The notes under the pieces are model-generated. The model was given only the letters and a program-made list of their open reading frames with translations, ran no database searches and was not told the DNA's origin. A DNA stretch of 64,000 nt, from assembly GCF_001592265.1 (NCBI RefSeq), contig NZ_BCWP01000017.1, positions 17,543-81,542 of the forward strand. The letters are read 5' to 3'. The translations under genes and the position numbers were made by a program. This DNA is from Curvibacter delicatus NBRC 14919. GTDB taxonomy: Bacteria; Pseudomonadota; Gammaproteobacteria; Burkholderiales; Burkholderiaceae_C. Shown piece after piece: positions 34,701-41,865 of this stretch. Every line of letters starts with the position of its first letter. Within the stretch, counting starts at the first letter, position 1.

Positions 34701-35417
34701 TCAGTCGTCGTAGATCGGCAGGCCGTCCAGCACCTGCGCATCGGCATCGAAGACCAGCATGCGCACGTCGGCGAGCGCGGCCAGGTGCAGCACGTGCATG
34801 AGGGATTCCGGCATGCCCTTCTTGCGATGCTCCTGCATCAGCCGCTTGGCCGTGATGCCTTCGACCACACGCAGGTTCTCGTCGGTCCAGGGCGTGGCGA
34901 TCAGCTTCAACCCAATGGCCGGGCTGTACGGGATGCGGAAGGCGACGAACAGGAACAGCGTCGGCGTGGCGATGTCCGCCAGCTCGGCGAGGAAGCGATG
35001 CGCGTCGACGTCGAGGTGCGCGCTGCTGATCTCCCAGCACCGGCTGTAGTAGCCGGTCTCGAAGCGCAGGCGCTGCACGACTTCGCGGGCTGATTCCTCG
35101 GAGTAGGTATCGCCCACGTGCAGCGGCTTGCCTTCTTCCTCGGCCATGACGGCATAGACCACGTTGCGGGCGAGGCCGTGACTGCGGCATTGCGCTTCCA
35201 GCTCGGCAGGCACGGCCTGGTCTTCGGTGATTAGCGCGAAGTCGTCCGAGAAGACACAGCTACGCCGTTCGATCTGGCTGTCCGGTAGATTCGACTGCGA
35301 GGGATGCAGCGGCAGGTAGGTCAGTGGGCAGTCGTCATCGTAGGAGATGGCGAGCAGCCGCTCGACCGACAGGCCATCGTAGCCGCGGATAAAGGGATTG
35401 TTGTTCGAGTAGGACAT
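34701..35417 (-). CDS. Conserved ICE hypothetical protein, 238 residues
   Basis: Not recognised. The protein starts MSYSNNNPFIRGYDGLSVERLL, is acidic and soluble, has a paired Cys in SRCWEI, and a C-terminal helix-rich part (MQEHRKKGMPESLMHVLHLAALADVRML). ATG 35417 follows CTGGAG. A stable hairpin CCTGCTGGGG/CCCCAGCGGG (35453-35478) lies in the leader. Confidence 0.75.
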   Translation of the reverse strand: MSYSNNNPFIRGYDGLSVERLLAISYDDDCPLTYLPLHPSQSNLPDSQIERRSCVFSDDFALITEDQAVPAELEAQCRSHGLARNVVYAVMAEEEGKPLHVGDTYSEESAREVVQRLRFETGYYSRCWEISSAHLDVDAHRFLAELADIATPTLFLFVAFRIPYSPAIGLKLIATPWTDENLRVVEGITAKRLMQEHRKKGMPESLMHVLHLAALADVRMLVFDADAQVLDGLPIYDD

Positions 35418-35497
35418 GGGATTTCTCCAGCAGAGGATGGCCGAGGCGATCCCCTGCTGGGGATTGAACCCCAGCGGGTGGATAAAGTGGCAGCCGG

Positions 35498-35962
35498 TCA
35501 GTCGGCAGCGGTAGAGGACGGGTCGCCCAGCGCCTTCAACAGGTCGAGCAGGCCGCCATTCGCAAGCTGGTACAGGCGGTTGTAGTCGTCGCCGGTCGGC
35601 GCCTGCTCCAGGCGATCCAGCCGCGCATCCAGGTTGAGGATGCTCTGGTGCACGTTGCGGGCGATGCTCAGCGCGGAAGGTTTTCCGGCCGGCTTAGGTG
35701 CATCGAGCACCGAAAGGACTTCAGCGGGCGATGGGTAGCGGCAGTCGGGTCCGTACTCGACCGGGAACACCTCGCGCCCGGTCAATCCGGTATTCGGGGT
35801 TCCGCTGCTGACATGCAGCACATACTCGTCGGGCACATCATTGCCGGCGTAGTCGAGCACCACGATGCGCGGCTTGCGCACGTCGGCCGGCCAGCCTTCA
35901 AGGATGACCGCATCGATGTCGTCGTCGGTCACGAGCAGACCGATGGAAAAGTCAGGGGACAT
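35498..35962 (-). CDS. Conserved ICE hypothetical protein, 154 residues
   Basis: An acidic protein with an N-terminal alpha/beta region (SIGLLVTDDDIDAVILEGW, IVVLDYAGNDVP) and a helical C-terminus (SILNLDARLDRLEQAPTGDDYNRLYQLA). Family unknown. ATG 35962 follows AAAGGAG. Directly upstream, a 10-bp stem GAGGGACATG/CATGTCCCTC (35985-36020) is followed by CTTTTCTT that runs into the Shine-Dalgarno, so an attenuator is plausible. Confidence 0.72.
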   Translation of the reverse strand: MSPDFSIGLLVTDDDIDAVILEGWPADVRKPRIVVLDYAGNDVPDEYVLHVSSGTPNTGLTGREVFPVEYGPDCRYPSPAEVLSVLDAPKPAGKPSALSIARNVHQSILNLDARLDRLEQAPTGDDYNRLYQLANGGLLDLLKALGDPSSTAAD

Positions 35963-36065
35963 GAATCACTCCTTTCAAGAAAAGGAGGGACATGGCCCCA
36001 TGCAGGGACGCATGTCCCTCGTGGGGTGGGAAGAAAAGAAGAACGTCGGCAGGCCGCAGCGCGGC

Positions 36066-36458
36066 TCACCAGCCGTTGTAGTTCAGCGTCAGGTCGGCGA
36101 CGACCTTGCGCCGTTCCAGGTCGAGGCCGCCCAGGTCGGACAGACCCTCGAAGCCGCAACGCTTGAGCATCGCCCCGCCCTCGCGGGCGTTGTAGAAGCT
36201 CACCATCGCGGACAGGAACATCCGCTGGCCGCTGCTCAGGACGCCGAGGGCATCGTTGAGCATCAGCAGCTTCGGCCGCAGATCCCACTTGGTGGTGGCA
36301 CGCTGCAGGCCTTCGCGGGTGCCGTCGCCGAACCATTCGGCTCCGGCGATGTCGACGCCGCGTTTCCACGCCTCGAAGAAGGCTTGGGGCGCGGCGGCGA
36401 AGTGCTGGTGTTCCAGCTCGATCTGATCAAGTACCTCTTGAGGCAGGGCACGGTTCAT
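36066..36458 (-). CDS. Conserved ICE hypothetical protein, 130 residues
   Basis: A helical soluble protein (LPQEVLDQIELEHQHFAAAPQAFFEAWKRGVDIAG, then LLMLNDALGVLSSGQRMFLSAMVSFYN). Not recognised. ATG 36458 follows CAGGAGCCCATGTC. It is 25 bp downstream of the 83-residue gene and probably co-transcribed from the radC-RNA-containing leader. Confidence 0.75.
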   Translation of the reverse strand: MNRALPQEVLDQIELEHQHFAAAPQAFFEAWKRGVDIAGAEWFGDGTREGLQRATTKWDLRPKLLMLNDALGVLSSGQRMFLSAMVSFYNAREGGAMLKRCGFEGLSDLGGLDLERRKVVADLTLNYNGW

Positions 36459-36483
36459 GACATGGGCTCCTGGTGGTTGGACA

Positions 36484-36735
36484 TCACGGGTGGAGGCGCT
36501 GCTGCCAGCGGCCCGTTTGCAGGGCGTGCTCGGCGGCGTGGTGCGAGCGGAAGTAGCTGACCGACTCCCGCGAGACCGGGCCGTCCGCATCGGCGGTGCC
36601 GATGTAGTGGCCGGCTGCGCTGCACAGCACTTGCAGGGGCAGGCGCTTGCCGACGCAGGCCAGGGCCTGGTAGCCGATGGATTCGGCTCGGGCCTGTTCA
36701 GCACTCAAAGGTGCCGATGCGAGCGCAAGGGACAT
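36484..36735 (-). CDS. Small ICE hypothetical protein, 83 residues
   Basis: A short protein (LASAPLSAEQARAESIGYQALACVGKRLPLQVLCSAAGHYIGTADADGPVSRES) with a probable small alpha/beta fold; the GHYIGTADADGPVSRESVSYF portion is well formed. Family unknown. ATG 36735 follows CAGGAGAAAACC. First gene after radC RNA copy 5. Confidence 0.72.
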   Translation of the reverse strand: MSLALASAPLSAEQARAESIGYQALACVGKRLPLQVLCSAAGHYIGTADADGPVSRESVSYFRSHHAAEHALQTGRWQQRLHP

Positions 36736-36838
36736 GGTTTTCTCCTGTTGGTTGAAGACCGGGAGCACCACGCCCTGACGGGAGCGGATACCTCCCGAAG
36801 GGTTGAACATGAAAAGCACCCGCGTCGTGGCGACGCGC

Positions 36839-36943
36839 GTCCGCGGTGGTCGGTGCGAAGCGGACTGGATCGGTCAACGCGGCGAACCGCGTTGCAGCCT
36901 TGAGGACCGGGGCTGCCAGGGCATGGTGCTGACGACCGTCAGC
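36839..36943 (-). ncRNA. radC RNA motif, copy 5
   Basis: Plus-strand view: GTCCGC/GCGGAC (36839-36865), AACGCGG-CGAA-CCGCGTT (36876-36893), GCAGCC/GGCTGC (36894-36916), CAGGGCATG (36917-36925), GCTGACG/CGTCAGC (36928-36943). All four stems are perfect and several differ from other copies by paired changes. It precedes the 83-residue gene. Confidence 0.78.
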
Positions 36944-37542
36944 GACACATGCGGGAAGAATGAAAGCGCGGCGGCACTCCGTCGCTGATCAAACGGAACC
37001 GAACGCCGTCCAGTTTGGGCCGAGCGCTGGCAAGAGCAGCGATGCACGATTCCGTTCGCCCACGACAAAGGCGCCGAAGCCTCGCAAGGCTTCGGCTGGA
37101 GAGAAATCAATCCACCTGTGGGCTGCAAGCAGGCCAGGCCATCGTCAAAGCCATTCGCTGCGTCAGCAATCTCACCCGGCCCGTTTCGTGGCTGGGGCCG
37201 GCATCCTCTGGCGTGTATCCACACACAAAGGGAACCCGTTGTTCCGCCGGCGGGCACCGGCACCGAATACCGTCGACCGCAAACGGTCTCCTGACACCTC
37301 GCAGCCTTGCGGGCCAAGGCGTCAGGAGACCGCTCGCGGATGGACGGAAGCACGTCGATCAGCGGAATCGCGGCGAGCGCGATTCGATGGAACAATGACC
37401 TTCTCGCCCTGCCAGCCGTGATCGGCCCGTGCAGGACGCGCACACCGTTGCAGAAGGGAACGCGCGCTGGGGAGTCCCGCGAGGCGCGGGAGGTTTGCCC
37501 CGCCGTCGGCAGCAGCCGGCGTGGCAGAGGGAGATGGGGGCG
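36944..37542. other. Gene-free region with inverted repeats before topB end
   Basis: No convincing gene lies here. It holds a strong 10-bp hairpin GCCGAAGCCT-CGCA-AGGCTTCGGC at 37073-37096, a near-DnaA box GTATCCACA at 37214-37222, and the nested inverted repeat at 37284-37332 listed separately. On the minus strand this is the 806-bp space between topB and the 83-residue gene, so it should also hold a promoter for the latter unit. Confidence 0.5.
37284..37332. repeat. Nested inverted repeat, candidate DNA-processing site
   Basis: A perfect 12-bp inverted repeat CGGTCTCCTGAC / GTCAGGAGACCG flanks a second, inner repeat GCCTTG / CAAGGC (37304-37320). The arrangement could extrude a cruciform. 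It is not followed by a T run on either strand, so it is unlikely to be a simple terminator. A transfer origin or protein-binding site is possible but unproven. Confidence 0.5.
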
Positions 37543-39585
37543 TCAGTTCGCCCTGGGGCGCCGACGCGGTGGGCCTGATGCACGGCTGGATGCGCCGCGC
37601 TTGCCTGCTCCGGTATCTTCGACCGGCTGCGTGCCCTTGCAGTCCGGGTAGCGGCTGCAAGACCAGAACGCGCCGCTCCTGCCGCTGCGCTGGCGCATCG
37701 GTGCGCCGCACTGCAGGCAGCTCGGTGCGGGCGGCAGTTTGAGGTTCAGCGTGGCGCCGCGGTACTGCTGCACGAGCTGGGCGACCCAGCTCGATTGCTT
37801 GGCGATGAAGGTGTCCAGCGTCATCTGGCCGACCTCGATCATGTCCAGCGCCTGCTCCCACACCGCCGTGGTGCCCGGGTCGGCGATGGCCGCAGGCACG
37901 GCGTCGATCAGCGTGAAGGCGGCATCCGACGCGCGGATGGACCGACCCCTCTTCAACAGATAACCGCGGGCCAGCAGCCCGCTGATGATGTTGGCGCGCG
38001 TGGCCTCGGTGCCAATGCCCGTGGTGTCCTTGAGCTTCTGCTTCAGGCGCGGGTCGGTCACGAGCTTTGCGACGCCCTTCATGGCCTTGACCAGCTCGCC
38101 TTGCGTGTAGGGCTTGGACGGCAGCGTCTTCAACGCCTTCAGTTCGACCTGGCCGACCTGGCAGGCGGCACCTGCCTGCAGCGCCGGCAACACCTGTCCG
38201 CGCTGTGCATCCTCACCGTCACCGTCACCGTCACCGTCCTCGGGCTCAGGCGCCGCCAGCACCTGGCGCCATCCGGCCACCGCGATCTGCTTGCCGACCG
38301 CCACCAGCGACTGCCCGCCGCACGTGAGCTGCGGCACCGTCCGGTCGAACTCGTGGTGCGGCAGGAACTGCGCGAGGTAATGGGCGCGGATCAGCCGGTA
38401 GACGGCCAGCTCCTTGTCGCTCATCGCCGAGAGATTGGCCGGCTCCAACGTCGGAATGATGCCGTGGTGCGCCGTGACCTTGCCGTCATTCCAGGCCCGC
38501 GAACGCTGCTGGCGGTCCAGGCGGTCGATCAGCGGCCGCAGACCGGGATCGGTCTTGACCAGGCTGTCGAGGACGGCCGGCACCTCGGCCAGCATGCTCT
38601 CGGGCAGGTAGCCCGAATCCGAGCGCGGATAGGTCGTTGCCTTGTACGTCTCGTACAGCGCCTGGGCAATGTCCAGCGTCTCCTGCACGTCGAGGCCCAA
38701 CTGCTTGGAACACACTTCCTGCAAGGTGCCGAGGTCGAACGGCAGCGGCGGGCCTTCGCGAACGCGCTCGGTCTCTACCGACAGCACCTGGGCGGTGCCG
38801 GCCGCGCGCAGGCGTTCGGCGGCCTGCTGCGCCACCGGCTGCTGCAAGCAGCGGCCGGCGTCGTCGGTGCTGCCCTGTGGCGGCGTCCAGCTTGCAACGA
38901 AGGACTGGCCTGCATGCGAGAGCGCGACCTCGATGGCCCAGAACGGCACCGAGACGAAGCGTGCGATCTCGCGATCACGGTCCACGACCAGCTTGAGCGT
39001 CGGCGTCTGCACGCGCCCGACCGACAGCACGCCGTTGTAGCCGGCCTGGCGGCCCAGCAGCGTGAACAGGCGGCTCAGGTTCATCCCGATCAGCCAGTCG
39101 GCACGCGATCGGGCGAGCGCGGAGAAGTACAGCGGCAGTGTCTCGGCGGACGGCTTGAGCGTGCCCAGGGCCTTGCGGATCGACGCATCGTTGAGCGCCG
39201 ACAGCCACAGGCGCTGGATCGGGCCGCGGTAGCCGCACAGCTCGATGATCTCGCGGGCAATCATCTCGCCCTCGCGGTCGGCGTCGGTCGCGATCACCAG
39301 TTCGCCCGCCTTGGCGACGAGCTGCTGCACGACCTTGAACTGCGCCGCGGTCGCCGCCTTGGGCTCGACACGCCAACGCTCGGGAAGAATAGGCAGTTGC
39401 TCGATGCCCCAGCGCTTGTACTGCTCGCCGTAGCCTTCGGGCGGAACCGCTTCGACCAGATGACCGATGCACCAGGTCACGACGACACCCGCACCGCTGT
39501 AGCAGCCGTTGCCGCGTTGGCCGGCGCCCAGCACACGGGCGATGTCCTTGCCCTGGGACGGCTTCTCGCACAGGAACACGCGCAT
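37543..39585 (-). CDS. topB: DNA topoisomerase III, ICE type
   Basis: The 680-residue type IA topoisomerase has a Toprim domain with the CEKPSQGKD start and D101-A-D103-R-E105, the active-site Tyr in TTYPRSDSGYL near residue 317, and a C-terminal zinc finger (CLQC...CSRYPDC, about 640-668). It relaxes or decatenates single-stranded DNA during transfer or ICE replication. An acidic insert EDGDGDGDGED comes from four tandem ACCGTC hexamers. ATG 39585 follows AAGGAGG. A 21-bp palindrome lies 208 bp upstream. Confidence 0.95.
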   Translation of the reverse strand: MRVFLCEKPSQGKDIARVLGAGQRGNGCYSGAGVVVTWCIGHLVEAVPPEGYGEQYKRWGIEQLPILPERWRVEPKAATAAQFKVVQQLVAKAGELVIATDADREGEMIAREIIELCGYRGPIQRLWLSALNDASIRKALGTLKPSAETLPLYFSALARSRADWLIGMNLSRLFTLLGRQAGYNGVLSVGRVQTPTLKLVVDRDREIARFVSVPFWAIEVALSHAGQSFVASWTPPQGSTDDAGRCLQQPVAQQAAERLRAAGTAQVLSVETERVREGPPLPFDLGTLQEVCSKQLGLDVQETLDIAQALYETYKATTYPRSDSGYLPESMLAEVPAVLDSLVKTDPGLRPLIDRLDRQQRSRAWNDGKVTAHHGIIPTLEPANLSAMSDKELAVYRLIRAHYLAQFLPHHEFDRTVPQLTCGGQSLVAVGKQIAVAGWRQVLAAPEPEDGDGDGDGEDAQRGQVLPALQAGAACQVGQVELKALKTLPSKPYTQGELVKAMKGVAKLVTDPRLKQKLKDTTGIGTEATRANIISGLLARGYLLKRGRSIRASDAAFTLIDAVPAAIADPGTTAVWEQALDMIEVGQMTLDTFIAKQSSWVAQLVQQYRGATLNLKLPPAPSCLQCGAPMRQRSGRSGAFWSCSRYPDCKGTQPVEDTGAGKRGASSRASGPPRRRPRAN
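38215..38238. repeat. Tandem hexamer (ACCGTC)x4 inside topB
   Basis: Four exact copies encode Asp-Gly repeats in a linker near residue 450. Copy-number change would keep the reading frame. Confidence 0.85.
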
Positions 39586-39792
39586 GAAGCCTCCTTGGAA
39601 GTGTGCGGTCATCGGATGGCCCCAGCTTGGCCGGGCCAGCGGATGACGGCAGCAAGGAAGCCGATTGGCGCAGACACCGCTTTGTGATCGGCAGGCGATG
39701 CGTTGCCGCAGCGGCATGCGCGAAGCCGCAACGGCTGGCGCAGCGGGAGCGTCGTTTCGGGAGGGCGGCTGGAACCCGGTGGAACACCCTGG

Positions 39793-39813
39793 AGCTATCC
39801 CCTGGGGATAGCT
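39793..39813. promoter_or_regulatory. Palindrome CTATCCCC-T-GGGGATAG, copy 1 (upstream of topB)
   Basis: A perfect 21-bp palindrome (AGCTATCCC, CTG, GGGATAGCT) in the 277-bp space between ssb and topB, 50 bp past the ssb stop. Two more copies lie upstream of the TIGR03761-DUF3158-ssb unit. The near-zero loop and lack of a T run argue for a dimeric DNA-binding site rather than a terminator. BisDC is the most sensible candidate binder (inference). Confidence 0.65.
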
Positions 39814-39862
39814 GGTGCATGGCGGGCGTCTGACGGTTGCTACAGCCGCCCCCTGCGGGGAA

Positions 39863-40312
39863 TCAGCCCTTGGCCTTGGTTTCCTTCGACGCCTTCGTCC
39901 CCTTGGTCTCCTTCGGCGGCGGTACTGCGGCCTCGGGTTCCAGCGTCCTGGCGCTGAGGGTCACGGCCTGGATGCGGTACGGCAGAATGCCGATGCGGCG
40001 GGCCTCGATCTTGAAGGTCGTGCGCTCGTTGTCGTCGGCGTCCTCCCACTCGTCCTTCACCGTGCGGCCTTCTACCAGCACGCGCATGCCCTTCTGGTAC
40101 AGGTCTTTCCAGTGGTCGGCGTCGCGGTGCCACAGCTCCACCGGCGCCCAGAAGCCGCCGCGGTCCTCGAATTCACCGTCCTTCTTTGGGATCGGGTTGT
40201 CGAAGTAGACGTTCAGGCGCAGCAGCCGGCGCGGCTCGTCGTTGCCGTTAGGGAATTCGCGATAGTCCGGCGCGGAACCGATGTTGCCCTCGCCGACGAA
40301 GTGCGTGCTCAT
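39863..40312 (-). CDS. ssb: Single-stranded DNA-binding protein, ICE type
   Basis: The 149-residue protein has an OB-fold SSB domain (MSTHFVGEGNIGSAPDYREF, LRLNVYFDNPIPKKDGEFE, WAPVELWHRDADHWKDLYQKGMRVLVEGR) and a Lys/Thr-rich tail (KETKGTKASKETKAKG) in place of the acidic DDDIPF tip of chromosomal SSB. It coats ICE single strands after transfer. ATG 40312 overlaps the DUF3158 stop by 4 bp. In ICEclc ssb is co-expressed with the bistability gene inrR. Confidence 0.93.
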   Translation of the reverse strand: MSTHFVGEGNIGSAPDYREFPNGNDEPRRLLRLNVYFDNPIPKKDGEFEDRGGFWAPVELWHRDADHWKDLYQKGMRVLVEGRTVKDEWEDADDNERTTFKIEARRIGILPYRIQAVTLSARTLEPEAAVPPPKETKGTKASKETKAKG

Positions 40313-40860
40313 GGAGACTCCTTGGGGGTGGTGGATGGAACCGACGCGGCATGCCCGTGGACACGTCGCAGGTAAGCCGCTTCGGCCTGCGCGGCCTTGC
40401 TGGCGCACTCCTGGGCCTGGCGGCCCAGCGTGTGAAGGAGGCTGATCTGCATGTTCAAAGCGATGCGCTGCAGCTCCATCGCGTACAGGTCGTCGATCAG
40501 CGAGGCAGGCGTCGCCGGGCGGTCGAGCAGCGATTCCCACAGCGCCACGCCCATGGAAGAACGGTCGTGGTTGCGCCAGCGCAGGAAGGTCGTGCCTGCG
40601 CCAGTGGTCTGCTGGGCCAGTTGCACGTCGAGCAGCGAGAAGGGGTAGGCCCGCGCCTGTTGCAGCACGCGCCGCTGCGCCAGCCCGATTAAGTCGTCGC
40701 GCAGCGCCGTGCACTGGTTGGCCCAGGCCTCCAGACTCCCCTTACCTTTAAAAGGCTGTAAAAGGCCTTTTAGGTAGGAGCCGTGTTCCAGGCGCTGGAA
40801 GTCCGCCTGTTCCAGCGGCAGGAAGCGCGCCGGTTGGCCGGTGGAAGACGATGCTGTCAT
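40309..40860 (-). CDS. DUF3158 family protein (possible InrR counterpart)
   Basis: The 183-residue soluble protein fits DUF3158: FLPLEQADFQRLEHGSYLKGLLQPFKGKGSLEAW, then LLDVQLAQQTTGAGTTFLRWRNHDRSSMG. In ICEclc the gene directly before ssb is inrR, an activator of integrase expression; size and position make this the likely counterpart, but I cannot confirm the homology by eye. It is translationally coupled to ssb and to TIGR03761 (4-bp overlaps on both sides). Confidence 0.8.
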   Translation of the reverse strand: MTASSSTGQPARFLPLEQADFQRLEHGSYLKGLLQPFKGKGSLEAWANQCTALRDDLIGLAQRRVLQQARAYPFSLLDVQLAQQTTGAGTTFLRWRNHDRSSMGVALWESLLDRPATPASLIDDLYAMELQRIALNMQISLLHTLGRQAQECASKAAQAEAAYLRRVHGHAASVPSTTPKESP

Positions 40861-41636
40861 GCCTTCGTGCCTTCGCCGTCATGGTCGTGGTCGTCGTCCG
40901 CCACGTCGGCTGCGCCAGCGCTGGGTGCGGCATCCGCGGCTGTACCAGGCTTGCCCGACCGCCGTGCGATCGGTGGCGCAAAGCGCGAGCGGCGCGTGCC
41001 TTCGAGCACGTCCTGCGGCAACTCGCCGAACTTCTCCAGCGCCGCCCGCGCCACCGCGTTCTTCGAGGCGAAGTCGTCGCGCGTCGCGCCGGAGTAGCGG
41101 TACTGCTGTGCCAGCGAGAACAGGCTGCGCAGCGCATGCGCGCCGTCGTTGAGCCAGCGTTCCAGCGTGCTGCGGTCGATCAGCGCGGTGTGGTGGGCGA
41201 GGATCAGCTTGCGGGCCAGGTCGTCGTAGTCGGCCAGCAGGTACACCGCCATGAAGCCGAGCTGCGCATTGACGAACAGCGGCAGCTTCACGGGCTGCAC
41301 GTTCATGTTCTCGCCCAGCGACAGCGCGGGCGGCACGTCGGCCAGCGCCTGGTCCACGTGCTCACGCAGCGCCTGCAAGCTGTCCTTGGTCTGCGTCAGC
41401 TTGTCCTCGATGCGCAGCATCCAGAAATCCGAGTAGGGATCGTCCTGCTCGGCGCCGCGCTTCATCTTGTTCATCACGCTGATGTATCCGTTCAGGCCGA
41501 TGATCCCGGGCCGGCCCTCGGCAGGCGCTCGGCCATGCCAGATGCGTGAAGCGTGGTGGGTGTGCAGCGTCAGCGACATCGCGCTGCGCAGCGATCCGAG
41601 ATTCAACTGCAGGGGCGGCTGGGATTCATTGGCCAT
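40857..41636 (-). CDS. ICE protein, TIGR03761 family (PFL_4669 type)
   Basis: The 259-residue protein has the family core (SLTLHTHHASRIWHGRAPAEGRPGIIGLNGY, then DDPYSDFWMLRIEDKLTQTKDSL, GENMNVQPVKLPLFVNAQLGFMAVYLL) and an acidic His/Asp-rich C-terminus. Function unknown; conserved as first gene of the ssb unit. Its leader contains two copies of the CTATCCCC/GGGGATAG palindrome, 120 and 207 bp before the start at 41636. Confidence 0.85.
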   Translation of the reverse strand: MANESQPPLQLNLGSLRSAMSLTLHTHHASRIWHGRAPAEGRPGIIGLNGYISVMNKMKRGAEQDDPYSDFWMLRIEDKLTQTKDSLQALREHVDQALADVPPALSLGENMNVQPVKLPLFVNAQLGFMAVYLLADYDDLARKLILAHHTALIDRSTLERWLNDGAHALRSLFSLAQQYRYSGATRDDFASKNAVARAALEKFGELPQDVLEGTRRSRFAPPIARRSGKPGTAADAAPSAGAADVADDDHDHDGEGTKA

Positions 41637-41755
41637 GGTGACGACTCGCGGTACGGGAACGAGCCGCCAGCATCGGCATCGCCCGGAAGGGCGTCAGTCA
41701 ACAAACCGCAGCGGGTGCGCTCCCGGTTGTCGCCCCGGAAGGTCGCGTGTTCCGT

Positions 41756-41772
41756 CTATCCCCAGGGGATAG
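41756..41772. promoter_or_regulatory. Palindrome CTATCCCC-A-GGGGATAG, copy 2
   Basis: A perfect 8+1+8 palindrome upstream of the TIGR03761-ssb unit; the central base is complementary to that of copies 1 and 3, so it is the same site read on the other strand. The centre is 89 bp from copy 3. Confidence 0.65.
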
Positions 41773-41842
41773 GTCCGCGCCGGGCTGCGACCGTGCGACG
41801 CATGACAGAACCGAAGCCGATGCCTGGAAGGCTTCGTGTCCC

Positions 41843-41863
41843 AGCTATCCCCTGGGGATAGCT
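41843..41863. promoter_or_regulatory. Palindrome CTATCCCC-T-GGGGATAG, copy 3
   Basis: Identical to copy 1 over 21 bp and extended by one more pair on each side (41842-41864). It begins 2 bp past the STY4528 stop and may mark the promoter of the TIGR03761-DUF3158-ssb unit, in the position of the bistable PinR promoter of ICEclc (inference). Confidence 0.65.
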
Positions 41864-41865
41864 GC

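Noticed and set aside
37795..39687. A 630-codon plus-strand open frame opposite topB
   Set aside because: Mirror frame of topoisomerase III; composition and lack of motifs show it is not coding.
39793..41863. The CTATCCCC/GGGGATAG palindromes as rho-independent terminators
   Set aside because: The arms leave almost no loop, no T run follows on either strand, and identical sequence at three sites points to a protein-binding site.
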